A stretch of DNA of 64,000 nt from Flammeovirga yaeyamensis (GTDB lineage: Bacteria; Bacteroidota; Bacteroidia; Cytophagales; Flammeovirgaceae). A program made the translations under genes and the position numbers. This document shows positions 43,875 through 52,053 of this stretch, one piece after another. Positions within the stretch are counted from its first letter, which is position 1, and every line of letters begins with the position of its first letter. The notes under the pieces are model-generated. The model made no database searches, was not told the DNA's origin, and saw only the letters and a list, made by a program, of their open reading frames with translations. The stretch spans positions 796,001-860,000 of the forward strand of contig NZ_CP076132.1 of assembly GCF_018736045.1 (NCBI RefSeq), written 5' to 3'.

Positions 43875-43905
43875 AGGTAGGAGGTAGCAGGTAGTAGGTA
43901 GCAGG
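43875..43905 (+). repeat. Heptanucleotide repeat AGGTAGC x4
   Basis: AGGTAGG, AGGTAGC, AGGTAGT, AGGTAGC and a partial AGG, running into TTTGGTTCGCTCCTCTG. It is the left partner of the inverted GCTACCT array at 45596-45651. Confidence 0.85.
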
Positions 43906-44149
43906 TTTGGTTCGCTCCTCTGTTTTTGTAGGGTTTCTAGTAAATAGTTCGTTGTAATAAATATCAAAATGCCACTTTATTTCATCATAGAAATTGATAT
44001 CTGACAAAAAATATAACCTGATTTTTTTAGAGCCTATCTATATATAAAGATTACTTCTTACCTCTTACTTAAATAACTATTCCCAGGAATAAACCTTAGG
44101 TTTACTGTATTGTAAAATTTCTAGATAAAGGTTATTTTAAAACTAGGGT

Positions 44150-44283
44150 AAAAGAAATAAGTGAACCATCGGAATGAATAGAGCTGTAACTCTACAGGAA
44201 TTCTTGGACTTATTTCTTTTAATCAGAACCAAACCTAAATAAGAGAATGCTTCAACCCGTTAAGGTTGGTAGGGAAGTTCTGA
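44150..44283 (+). ncRNA. Candidate bridge RNA of the IS110 element
   Basis: Two stem-loops with large internal loops. First: 13-bp stem 44150-44162/44208-44220 capped by TAGAG/CTCTA (target-binding-type loop). Second: 7-bp stem TCAGAAC 44223-44229/GTTCTGA 44277-44283 capped by CAACC/GGTTG (donor-binding-type loop). In the second loop ATAAGAGAAT (44239-44248) equals the right end of the element (45494-45503), and GGGAA (44272-44276) complements TTCCC of the left end (44080-44084). In the first loop CAGGAATTCT (44195-44204) is complementary to the right junction AGAATTCCTG (45499-45508). The left target guide does not match the present left flank well. Confidence 0.7.
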
Positions 44284-44317
44284 ATACCCTAATTCCTAAT
44301 TAAAACGAAGATACAAA

Positions 44318-45325
44318 ATGATTTACAAAAAAGTAATTGGGGTTGATGTAAGTAAATTAACATTAGACATCGCTTTACAGTTAAGTCCTTCGAAGTTCAT
44401 TATGAGAAAATGTGGTAATACTAAAAAGCATATTTCCACTTGTTTCAAAACTTTATTTAAAGAATATGACCTATCAAAAGAAGATGTATTAATCGTGGCT
44501 GAGAATACAGGACTTTATACTAATCCTTTAATTTGGAGTTTAGTTGAAGAAGGCTATAATTTATGGATTGAGTGCCCTAATCAATTTCATCTTAGTAAAG
44601 GATTTACCAAAGGAAAAAATGATCAAATAGATGCACAAAGACTTGCTGATTATGGCTACAGAAATTCTGATAAAGCAAAACTATGTGAGCTAAGTTCGAC
44701 CAGTCTTTCTACATTAAAATATTTGAATTCAGAAAGAGATCTAATTGTAAGTGAGCAACAGAAATTTAAAGCACAAATTACTGATCATAAAGATTATGTA
44801 GAAGAAAGTGAGTATAAAGATCGAGTTAAAAGATATAATAAAATACTCAAAGCTTTAAAAGAAAATTTAGATGCGATAGACAAGAGAATAGATCAGATAG
44901 TTAAAAATGACAAGGTATTGAAACATCAATTAAACCTTCTAAAAACAATACCAGGTGTAGGTCCTAAAATTGCACTAGATGTAATAATTGCTACCCTAGG
45001 TTTTAAGAAATTTGACAATGCACGTCAATTTGCTTCCTATGTTGGAGTTGCTCCATTCCGATATGTCTCAGGAACGAGTATTCGGTCTAAAAATAAGGTG
45101 TCAAAACGGTCAAAGTTATCACTTAAAAGCAATATCCATATGGGGGTTGTATCTGCCATCCAAATAGAGGGTGAATTTCAGACGTATTACCAACGAAAAA
45201 TTAGTGAAGGGAAAAATAAAATGACGGCAATTAATAATTTACGAGCTAAAATGATAAAAAGGATGTTTGCTGTAATTAAGAATAACAAGGCTTATCAAAG
45301 TAATTATATAGCTTGCTGGACATAG
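44318..45325 (+). CDS. IS110-family transposase (recombinase), 335 aa
   Basis: A RuvC-like DEDD recombinase with Asp10 (IGVDVSKLTLD), Glu62 (IVAENTGLY), Asp102 and Asp105 (KGKNDQIDAQRLADY), then a coiled-coil segment (about 125-200) and the C-terminal transposase domain (about 210-320). That domain has TIPGVGPKIALDVI, SYVGVAPFRYVSGTSIRSK with the conserved Ser, and NIHMGVVSAIQ. Length and all motifs are intact, so it could be active. The enzyme would cut and join DNA at a core dinucleotide, guided by the structured RNA encoded just upstream. Confidence 0.95.
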   Translation: MIYKKVIGVDVSKLTLDIALQLSPSKFIMRKCGNTKKHISTCFKTLFKEYDLSKEDVLIVAENTGLYTNPLIWSLVEEGYNLWIECPNQFHLSKGFTKGKNDQIDAQRLADYGYRNSDKAKLCELSSTSLSTLKYLNSERDLIVSEQQKFKAQITDHKDYVEESEYKDRVKRYNKILKALKENLDAIDKRIDQIVKNDKVLKHQLNLLKTIPGVGPKIALDVIIATLGFKKFDNARQFASYVGVAPFRYVSGTSIRSKNKVSKRSKLSLKSNIHMGVVSAIQIEGEFQTYYQRKISEGKNKMTAINNLRAKMIKRMFAVIKNNKAYQSNYIACWT

Positions 45326-45595
45326 TTTCTATATCGCTAGAGATTAATAAATAACGCGTCAAGGATGATTGAAATACATAAGAATTCATCCATCCTTAAC
45401 ATGTTAAACTAACCGATATTTATCTTTAAAATAGATATCTACCCATATTCTAGAAAATTGGATAAAATAAATATTGATTTACTTGTTTTATCCATAAGAG
45501 AATTCCTGGGCTGCTGATACCCTAACCAAAGTAAAAACTCTCCCCCTTAGTTATTAGTTATTACCTATTACTTAAAAAAACAGATCATTAACTTT

Positions 45596-45665
45596 GCTAC
45601 CTGCTACCTGCTACCTGCTACCTGCTACCTGCTACCTGCTACCTGCTACCTACTCCCTACTCCCT
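45596..45665 (+). repeat. Heptanucleotide repeat GCTACCT x8 plus ACTCCCT x2
   Basis: Eight perfect tandem GCTACCT units (45596-45651), then two ACTCCCT units to 45665. It is the largest heptamer array in the window and the reverse complement of the AGGTAGC units at 43875. Confidence 0.95.
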
Positions 45666-45681
45666 CCCTAACATCATCAAA

Positions 45682-45722
45682 AACCCCTCTTTTGTTAACG
45701 AAGTCCAACAAAATAGAGGTTT
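45682..45722 (+). other. Hairpin in the DUF1989-2 leader
   Basis: AACCCCTCTTTTGTT pairs with AACAAAATAGAGGTTT (one bulge), 63 bases before the start. It is comparable in position to the hairpin in the other DUF1989 leader, though unrelated in sequence. Confidence 0.5.
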
Positions 45723-45733
45723 CCCCCCACACC

Positions 45734-45751
45734 CCCGCCTATGTTGGTGAA
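45734..45751 (+). repeat. Leader motif shared by both DUF1989 genes, copy 2
   Basis: CCCGCCTATGTTGGTGAA; see 39422-39439. In both copies it can be read in frame as PAYVGE, but here a stop follows before the gene, so a remnant of coding sequence is one alternative to a regulatory role. Confidence 0.6.
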
Positions 45752-45784
45752 TACGAATTAATCACAATTTAAAATCTATCAATT

Positions 45785-46753
45785 ATGTGTAATAAAAGTT
45801 ATAACGCCGACATCGATCCAGTAGAACAATTTGCAAGAGGAGTAAAGCCGAATGTAGAATTTTACGACAAAGTCATCGCTACAAAAGATAATGGAACAAG
45901 AAAATTAGTTTATGAAGATGTACTTGAGCCACATACTGGAAATTCTTTTTATGCTAAAGCTGGACAGGTAATTAGAATAGAACAAAGACCACATCAGCAT
46001 AATGGAAGAACGCAGATTGCAGATATTTTATTCTTCACACCTGATTTGGAACAATGGAGTGATCATTTAAGTACGACTGCTGTTGCCGGTTTCTCTCCAT
46101 CAATTTATGGATCGCTTTGGACACAAAGTAAGTACATGGAAAAAATAGTAACAATGGTTGCAGATGAGTATCCATATGAGCTATTGGAAGATCCAGATAA
46201 CAATATGAAAGTACAACATATGTTTTTCGCTGCTCACTGTAGTAAGGAATACAATATGTGTGCATACGGAAATGAGGCAGTGCATATGAATAGCTGTCAT
46301 GAAAACTTTATTCAGGCATTGAATAGACTTCCTGCAATTGCGGCCATCGAAGATGAGGAGGAAAGAAAAAAGAAAGTTCAGTTTTTAGCGGATAGAAACG
46401 ACTTGAATATCTTCCAACCCAATCAGATTATTCCAGATGAGGAAGGGGTAACAAGAGGTAAAATGTTCTTGAGTCCTTCAGTTCCTGATGGAACAGGTTT
46501 GGAATTCTACTGTGAGAAAGATTTGTATTTAGTGGCTAGTAACTGTCCGTATGCAGATCAGAATTTACCTTTCCATGAGGCACAGCCTAATCCGATTTAT
46601 ATTCAAGTGTATGAGACTGGTATTTCACCTCACTCAGAAGATCACTTGGGTATGGTAAAAGGAGATCAATGGGAAGAGTTAGTATATGATAAGTTCAAAA
46701 CTGGGGAAAAAGACATTTCTGTTCGTACTCCAGAGAGTTTCAATAATCTATAA
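45785..46753 (+). CDS. DUF1989 / urea-carboxylase-associated family protein, copy 2 (322 aa)
   Basis: Paralogue of the gene at 39470 with the same blocks: GQVIRIEQRPHQHNGRTQ, IYGSLWTQSKYMEKIVTMVAD, MFFAAHCSKEYN, MNSCHENFIQALNRLPAIAA, FLSPSVPDGTGLEFYCEKD, SNCPYADQNLPFHEAQ. Differences are spread over the length, so this is not a recent copy. The pair brackets the sigma/kinase, MerC and IS genes. The substrate is unknown; conserved His and Cys suggest a metal site. Confidence 0.85.
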   Translation: MCNKSYNADIDPVEQFARGVKPNVEFYDKVIATKDNGTRKLVYEDVLEPHTGNSFYAKAGQVIRIEQRPHQHNGRTQIADILFFTPDLEQWSDHLSTTAVAGFSPSIYGSLWTQSKYMEKIVTMVADEYPYELLEDPDNNMKVQHMFFAAHCSKEYNMCAYGNEAVHMNSCHENFIQALNRLPAIAAIEDEEERKKKVQFLADRNDLNIFQPNQIIPDEEGVTRGKMFLSPSVPDGTGLEFYCEKDLYLVASNCPYADQNLPFHEAQPNPIYIQVYETGISPHSEDHLGMVKGDQWEELVYDKFKTGEKDISVRTPESFNNL

Positions 46754-46782
46754 CACTAAGTATTGAATCTTATATAATTTGA

Positions 46783-46806
46783 AACCCACGATTTCAATCG
46801 TGGGTT
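46783..46806 (+). terminator. Terminator of DUF1989-2
   Basis: AACCCACGAT / ATCGTGGGTT, perfect 10-bp stem with TTCA loop; only a weak T tail. Confidence 0.7.
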
Positions 46807-46868
46807 CTCAAAATTAATTACTGCAGGTTCAATCAACTAATTCTAATTTTTAATTAAAATCAATTGCT

Positions 46869-47369
46869 ATGAAAACATCATTAAAAAGTAAGATAGGGAT
46901 AGCCTTCGTTATCCTAGGTTTTATTAGTCCGGTATTTGGTTTGATCGTTCCTTTATTCGGCTTTAACACCACAATCACAGCATCATTAGTTACTTTTTTC
47001 TTGGTTGGAGGACCAGAAATATTTCTTCTTATTGGAGGCATATTAGCTGGTAAAGAAGGAGTACAACTGGTAAAAGGAAAGGTAAAAAAATTATTTGGTC
47101 TTCCTGAAGAAGATTATCCTGCAGGTTCCACTCAGTATAGAATTGGGGTAGTATGTATATTATTATGGTTGTTCTTAGTTATTTTCCCAGGCTACATTCC
47201 TCATATTTTTGAGATGCCTTTAGTAAGGGATAATTTATTCTATCTTTCTATAGGAACCGACCTTTTATTAATTCTTGGTGTATTTGTATTTGGTGGTCAT
47301 CAGATGATTACCAAAATTAGTGAGATCATACGTTGGCAGCCATGGAAATTAGGTAGTAATAGAAGTTAG
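46869..47369 (+). CDS. Small inner-membrane protein (166 aa)
   Basis: Four predicted membrane helices (about 10-30, 37-60, 92-112, 123-147). The first half (KIGIAFVILGFISPVFGLIVP, FLVGGPEIFLLIGGILAGKEG) resembles proteins annotated as 'transporter suffix domain'; the function is unknown. Its stop codon TAG is part of the first AGTTAGC unit of a heptamer repeat, so the array abuts the coding region exactly. Confidence 0.75.
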   Translation: MKTSLKSKIGIAFVILGFISPVFGLIVPLFGFNTTITASLVTFFLVGGPEIFLLIGGILAGKEGVQLVKGKVKKLFGLPEEDYPAGSTQYRIGVVCILLWLFLVIFPGYIPHIFEMPLVRDNLFYLSIGTDLLLILGVFVFGGHQMITKISEIIRWQPWKLGSNRS

Positions 47370-47394
47370 CAGGTAGCAGGTAGCAAGTAACAGG
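47364..47394 (+). repeat. Heptanucleotide repeat AGGTAGC-type x4
   Basis: AGTTAGC, AGGTAGC, AGGTAGC, AAGTAAC, then AGG and the shared flank TTTGGTTCGCTCCTCTG. It faces an inverted array at 47637-47667. Confidence 0.85.
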
Positions 47395-47560
47395 TTTGGT
47401 TCGCTCCTCTGTTTTTATAGTGGAGCGTGTAAATTGATTGTTTGTCTAAAGAACTTATATCATCATGATGAATACCATAAAACAATAATATGGTTTTAGA
47501 CTAAAGTATCTCAAGTTATTTTAGAATCAAAACGAGCGTTAACTTTGAACCTACTACCTA
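47392..47560. mobile_element. Candidate miniature element B
   Basis: AGGTTTGGTTCGCTC at the left and GAGCGTTAACTTTGAACCT at the right are imperfect inverted ends (AGGTT...CGCTC against its complement), about 165 bases apart. The left 28 bases equal those of element A. No gene. Heptamer arrays lie just outside or at both ends. Confidence 0.45.
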
Positions 47561-47572
47561 CTACCTTAAAAA

Positions 47573-47607
47573 AAAGTCCCACTCAACATCAAAATTGAGT
47601 GGGACTT
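47573..47607. terminator. Bidirectional terminator
   Basis: AGTCCCACTCAA and TTGAGTGGGACT form a perfect 12-bp stem, A-run on the left and T-run on the right. Confidence 0.85.
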
Positions 47608-47636
47608 TTTATATTTTATCAGATAGTGACAGACAA

Positions 47637-47667
47637 AACCTGCTACCTACTACCTGCTACTTACTAC
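47637..47667 (+). repeat. Heptanucleotide repeat CTACCTG/CTACCTA x4
   Basis: Units read CCTGCTACCTACTACCTGCTACTTACTACC (split here by unit: GCTACCT, ACTACCT, GCTACTT, ACTACCT). It is the inverse of the array at 47364-47394 and lies just after the M13 peptidase stop codon (minus strand). Confidence 0.8.
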
Positions 47668-47675
47668 CTATTAAA

Positions 47676-49697
47676 TTACCATACTTTCGCTCTCTTCTCA
47701 GGAGCTACATACATTTTATCACCTTTTTTGATGTGGAATGCCTCATAGAAAGGATCAAAATCTGATAACGGGCCAGTTGCTCTGAATTGACCAGGAGAGT
47801 GAGGGTCAGTCATGATTTGGTTTCTTAGTGCTTCTTCTCTAGATTTTGTTCTCCAGATAGTTGCCCAAGAAAGGAAGAAACGTTGTTCTGGAGTGAAACC
47901 GTCAATCATACCTGGCTTTTCAGCTTGTAAAGATAAGTATCTTTGTAAGCCATCATAAGCTACAGCAACACCTCCGATATCGGCAATGTTTTCACCTAAA
48001 GTAAGTTCACCGTTAATGTGTAATTCTTCCAAAGGATAGTAACCGTTGTATTGGTCGATAACCATTTGTGCTTTACCTTGGAAAGTTTCGCCATCTTCTT
48101 TTGTCCACCAATCTTGCATTTCACCTTTAGCATCGAAACGTCTACCTTGGTCGTCAAAACCATGAGAAATTTCATGACCGATAACTGCACCAATACCACC
48201 ATAGTTTACAGCTTCATCAGCTTTGTAGTTATAGAATGGAGGTTGAAGAATTGCGGCAGGGAATACAATTTCGTTATATAAAGGATTATAGTATGCATTT
48301 ACTGTTTGAGGAGTCATACCCCATTTTGTTTTATCTACAGGCTTACCATATTCAGCAAAGTTTTTCTTTGTTTCGTAGATGCTAGAGTTAACGATGTTTT
48401 GGAAATATTCTCCTTTTTTGATTTCCAAGTTCTCATATGTTTCCCATTTATCAGGGTAACCGATTTTAACTGTAAAGTTGGCTAATTTATTTAATGCTTT
48501 TTCTTTTGTTTCAGCACTCATCCAATCCACTTTTTTGATACGCTCAGCAAAAGCTTCCTTGATGTTGTTGACCATTTTCTCTGCTTTCTCTTTTGCTTCA
48601 GCAGGGAATTCAGTTTCCACATATAATTTACCTACAGCGAAACCTAGAGTAGAGTTTGTTGTTCCTAAAACTCTTTTCCATCTTGGACGGTTTTCTTCCA
48701 AACCTCTCATTTTCTTACCGTAGAAATCAAAGCTTTCGTTAACGAATTCAGAACTTAAATAAGGAGCTGCTTCGTGGATAATGTGCCATTTTAAGTAGTT
48801 CTTTATTGTTTTGATATTTGTATTAACTAAGATTGAATCAAGCTTTTCAAAATAGATTGGGTGATTAACAATGATTTTCTCAGCTGGAACATCAATATGT
48901 TTTAAATAAGTAGTCCAATTGATTGTTTTACATTTTCCTTGAAGTTCAGCAACAGTCATTGGATTGTACTGTGTTCTAGGATCACGAGCCTCAACAGGAG
49001 TTTTATTAAATTCGGCTAAAGCATTCTCTAAATCAAAGATTTTTTGAGATTGTTTCTTTACCCCAATTTTTCTCATCATGTTTTCGATGTGCTGAACATA
49101 TTGCTCTCTTTTAGCAACAGAAGCTGAATCATCTTTCGTATAGTAATCCTTATTTGGAAGACCTAAACCAGCATACCCTAAGTAAAGTGATTGTGTTTTA
49201 GAATCTTTTAGATCTTGATAAACACCCATACCAAAGAATACTGAAGTACTAGAGTCGTGTAATTTTTCTAAAACTTCTTGTAAGTCATCTAACGATTTAA
49301 TTTTATCTACCTCAGCTAAGTAAGGCTTCACTGGTGAATAACCTAATTTTTCGATAGTAGCTGAATCCATACCGCTTTCATACATGAAAACTGCTTTTTC
49401 TTGATCAGAACCATTTGCAAGCTTACCCGATTCAGCGGCATCATTTAATACTCTTAAAGTTGCTTTTTCGTTTCTTTCGCGAAGTTCATCAAAGCTACCC
49501 CAACGACCACGGTCAGCAGGGATTTCTGCTTTTTTCATCCATCCACCGTTAGCAAAGTTGTAAAAATCTTCGCCAGGTTTTACGGACGTATCCATATTGT
49601 TTAAATCTAATGCTTTGTCTTGTGCGTGACTAGTTGTAGAAAACAATCCGAACATCAAAAGAGATGCACCAATTGTACTTCTTAAAGTGAGTTTCAT
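47676..49697 (-). CDS. M13-family (neprilysin/PepO-like) metallopeptidase (673 aa)
   Basis: An exported zinc oligopeptidase. The signal peptide ends TTSHAQDK (about residue 26). The helical M13 N-domain follows (DNMDTSVKPGEDFYNFANGG-type opening at about 30-52). The catalytic domain carries the zinc motif HEISHGFDDQGRRFD (HExxH near residue 507), ENIADIGG with the third zinc ligand Glu, and the closing RATGPLSDFDPFYEAF. It should cut small peptides in the periplasm or at the surface. Start at 49697 chosen because it begins the signal peptide; a longer frame adds ten residues. Confidence 0.93.
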   Translation of the reverse strand: MKLTLRSTIGASLLMFGLFSTTSHAQDKALDLNNMDTSVKPGEDFYNFANGGWMKKAEIPADRGRWGSFDELRERNEKATLRVLNDAAESGKLANGSDQEKAVFMYESGMDSATIEKLGYSPVKPYLAEVDKIKSLDDLQEVLEKLHDSSTSVFFGMGVYQDLKDSKTQSLYLGYAGLGLPNKDYYTKDDSASVAKREQYVQHIENMMRKIGVKKQSQKIFDLENALAEFNKTPVEARDPRTQYNPMTVAELQGKCKTINWTTYLKHIDVPAEKIIVNHPIYFEKLDSILVNTNIKTIKNYLKWHIIHEAAPYLSSEFVNESFDFYGKKMRGLEENRPRWKRVLGTTNSTLGFAVGKLYVETEFPAEAKEKAEKMVNNIKEAFAERIKKVDWMSAETKEKALNKLANFTVKIGYPDKWETYENLEIKKGEYFQNIVNSSIYETKKNFAEYGKPVDKTKWGMTPQTVNAYYNPLYNEIVFPAAILQPPFYNYKADEAVNYGGIGAVIGHEISHGFDDQGRRFDAKGEMQDWWTKEDGETFQGKAQMVIDQYNGYYPLEELHINGELTLGENIADIGGVAVAYDGLQRYLSLQAEKPGMIDGFTPEQRFFLSWATIWRTKSREEALRNQIMTDPHSPGQFRATGPLSDFDPFYEAFHIKKGDKMYVAPEKRAKVW

Positions 49698-49729
49698 ATT
49701 ATAATTAATGTTTAAAATGTGTTTCAATA

Positions 49730-49756
49730 CAAATGTATAAAAATCAAACTTAACAA
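49730..49756 (-). promoter_or_regulatory. Candidate promoter of the M13 peptidase
   Basis: Minus strand TTG (49754-49756), 16 bases, TACATTTG (49730-49737). The -7 is a full match and the spacing slightly short. Confidence 0.4.
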
Positions 49757-49967
49757 TTGTATTAAAAATAAAGTGAAAAACTTAGTTTAAATTTTTAATA
49801 TATTTTAAGACGACTCTTTTCTATTAGAGATTTATTATGTCTTCAAAATCTCCTTCAATTTTCGTATCTTACAGATATATAAACGATTAGATTATTGATA
49901 TTATAAACTACCTTCTTCAGTTAATGACTACTTTAGCTTTTAACTGTACTTAACCAAAAACAAAACT

Positions 49968-51545
49968 ATGAAAGAGCAACAACAAATATTGAATTATCTT
50001 AAGAGTGATATCCCTTCTAGTATTGTCGTTTTTTTAGTCGCCGTCCCATTATGTTTAGGTATTGCATTGGCTTCTGGAGCTCCTTTATTTTCTGGTATTA
50101 TTGCTGGAATTGTTGGAGGAATAATAGTCACCTCTATTAGTGGATCTCAATTAGGAGTAAGCGGACCCGCTGCAGGATTGGCAGTAATTGTCTTAAATGC
50201 TATCAATGAATTAGGAGCATTTGAAACTTTCCTTTTAGCTGTAGTTATCGCAGGAGTGTTACAAATTTTTCTAGGTGTATTAAAAGCAGGAGTTATTGGC
50301 TATTATTTTCCATCTTCTGTAATAAAAGGCATGTTGACAGGGATTGGTTTAATTATCTTTTTAAAACAAATTCCTCATGCTGTTGGATATGACGCTGACC
50401 CAGAAGGTGATTTTGCCTTTTTTCAAGTAGACGGTCATACTACTTTTTCTGAGCTTTGGTATATGACAGAATCGATTACTTGGGGTTCGGTTGTGATCAC
50501 ATTGGTATCTTTAATTATTTTGATATCATGGGAAAGACCTTTCATCAAAAACTCTTTTTTGAAAATGGTACCAGGACCACTTTTAGCTGTAGCAATAGGG
50601 ATCATATTAAATGTATGGTTTGATGATATCCCAGTGTTAGACATTACTTCCGAGCATTTAGTCGCCATACCTGTAGCAGGTTCTTTTGGTGAGTTTTTCA
50701 ATCAATTTACCTTACCTGATTTTAATCAATTAGCCAACACCCAAGTATATGTTGTTGCATTTACCATTGCAGTGGTTGCTAGTTTAGAGACACTTCTTTC
50801 AGTTGAAGCTACTGATAAATTGGATCCACAAAAAAGAGTCACGCCCACAAACCGAGAATTGGTAGCACAAGGGGTTGGGAATATCGTTTCGGGTATGATA
50901 GGAGGATTACCTGTAACACAAGTTATTGTCCGGTCATCGGCTAATATTCAATCGGGTGGACGAACAAGGTTATCTGCTTTTTTACATGGTGTATTGATAT
51001 TGATATGTGTGATGGTTATTCCCAAAGTGCTTAATCTTATCCCATTATCCTCTTTAGCTGCTATTTTATTAGTAATTGGCTATAAACTGATCAACCCCAA
51101 ACAGTTTAAAGAATTATACAAGAAAGGAATTAACCTTTTCCTACCTTTTATAGTGACCGTTTTAGGTATAGTATTTACCGATTTATTAAGAGGTATCGGT
51201 TTAGGTATGGCTGTTGGTATTATCAATATCTTATGGAATAATTTCAAAATACCTTACCATTTAGACCCAAAAAATGTAAAGCTAAACGATCCATTGATTA
51301 TTCATTTAGCTGAGGATGTTAGTTTCTTAAATAAGGCAAGCATTTTAAGAACACTCAATAAAATTCCGGATGGGATGGATGTCATCATTGATGCATCAAA
51401 AAATCATTCTATTCATCCTGATGTATTGGAGATCATTGATGATTTTCAAGAAACAGCTTTAGAACGTAAGATCAAGTTAACTAAAGTAGGTTTTGATAAA
51501 ATTAGAAATTATGATCCGGAAAACGATTTTCAAAAGTTGTTTTAA
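49968..51545 (+). CDS. SulP-family anion transporter (525 aa)
   Basis: Inner-membrane permease with 11-12 hydrophobic segments. Family marks: SSIVVFLVAVPLCLGIALAS (TM1), the SGSQLGVSGPAAGL motif (about 57-70), ASLETLLSVEATDKLDP (about 270-286) and VTQVIVRSSANIQSGG. The C-terminal cytoplasmic STAS domain is present but short (about 440-525). Substrates in this family are sulfate, bicarbonate or dicarboxylates; a carbonic anhydrase gene, which would point to bicarbonate, is not adjacent. Confidence 0.92.
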   Translation: MKEQQQILNYLKSDIPSSIVVFLVAVPLCLGIALASGAPLFSGIIAGIVGGIIVTSISGSQLGVSGPAAGLAVIVLNAINELGAFETFLLAVVIAGVLQIFLGVLKAGVIGYYFPSSVIKGMLTGIGLIIFLKQIPHAVGYDADPEGDFAFFQVDGHTTFSELWYMTESITWGSVVITLVSLIILISWERPFIKNSFLKMVPGPLLAVAIGIILNVWFDDIPVLDITSEHLVAIPVAGSFGEFFNQFTLPDFNQLANTQVYVVAFTIAVVASLETLLSVEATDKLDPQKRVTPTNRELVAQGVGNIVSGMIGGLPVTQVIVRSSANIQSGGRTRLSAFLHGVLILICVMVIPKVLNLIPLSSLAAILLVIGYKLINPKQFKELYKKGINLFLPFIVTVLGIVFTDLLRGIGLGMAVGIINILWNNFKIPYHLDPKNVKLNDPLIIHLAEDVSFLNKASILRTLNKIPDGMDVIIDASKNHSIHPDVLEIIDDFQETALERKIKLTKVGFDKIRNYDPENDFQKLF

Positions 51546-52053
51546 AATAACCTATATAATATGGGTAGGAATAAAATTATAGGATTTCGCAGCGCTATCT
51601 TATATAGCAATTTATTTATTCTCTAGTGCTAGTCTCCGGACTAGCACCTGCGTTATGAGGAGCGGACTATTAGTAAAATAGTAAAAAGAGGTCAGGAGAC
51701 CTCTCAAGTTTATAGACACCGATGACGCTTCGCTTAACATCGGCGCCAGTGTCCTCCGAACTCCTAACTCCTAGTTTCTATCAAAAATTCTCTAATCTCA
51801 ATATTCTATCAACTCACCTCTTACTTCTTACTTCCCCTAAAACCGTCTCAAACGTCATTAAATCAATCTTTTTTATCAATTTCCCCGAAGACTCCTCCTC
51901 GTCCTTCTAACTACCGACCCGTACCATTTCTTCAAATGCACTCATTTTTCTAGTAATGGAACGCTTAAATAAAGTGTAAACTCTACTATTGTATTGTTCC
52001 CGCTAGCAAACGACTACTAACACTTTTTTGCTAACACTTTATTTTATGAAAGT
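51546..52053. other. Intergenic region with REP-like hairpins and degenerate repeats
   Basis: No convincing gene. It contains the hairpin at 51626-51647, a second inverted pair CCGATG/CATCGG near 51719-51743 inside GACAC...GTGTC, ACTCCTAACTCCTAG near 51769 (heptamer-like) and CTCTTACTTCTTACTT near 51825. The amylase promoter must be near the end, but I see only a partial box (TACTATTG near 51983). Confidence 0.5.
51626..51647 (+). repeat. REP-like hairpin 2
   Basis: GTGCTAGTC / GACTAGCAC, perfect 9-bp stem with TCCG loop, followed by CTGCGTTAT. No T-run. Confidence 0.65.

Larger units (their letters stand above)
44079..45501 (+). mobile_element. Complete IS110-family insertion sequence (~1.42 kb)
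   Basis: It contains one intact transposase gene, a 239-bp structured left non-coding end and a 176-bp right end. Ends are inferred from guide matches in the candidate bridge RNA: with core AT, the left end would start ATTCCCAGGAAT at 44079 and the right end would finish ...ATAAGAGA at 45501, followed by flank ATTCCTGGG. There are no terminal inverted repeats of the classical kind and no target duplication beyond the dinucleotide, as usual for IS110. The insertion lies inside a heptamer-flanked intergenic element. Confidence 0.7.
43903..45600. mobile_element. Candidate miniature element A, interrupted by the IS110 element
   Basis: Its left edge AGGTTTGGTTCGCTCCTCTG... is the same, over about 28 bases, as 47392-47420, and its right edge ATTAACTTTG + CTACCT matches GTTAACTTTGAACCTACTACCT at about 47538-47560. 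Without the 1.42-kb IS it would be near 270 bases. It has no gene of its own, and its inner part differs from element B. The ends are inverted-repeat-like and lie inside heptamer arrays. Confidence 0.4.

Noticed and set aside
44318-45325. IS1111-type assignment of the transposase
   Set aside because: The long structured non-coding end is upstream of the gene, as in the IS110 group, and I see no subterminal inverted repeats beyond CCCAGGAAT/ATTCCTGGG, which is accounted for by core and guide matches.
45596-45665. CRISPR array
   Set aside because: The repeats are 7 bases long, contiguous and without spacers; no cas genes.
51722-51910. 62-aa plus-strand frame in the amylase upstream region
   Set aside because: Ser/Leu-rich translation of repeat-derived sequence, no start context, no recognisable domain, surrounded by REP-like and heptamer-like repeats.
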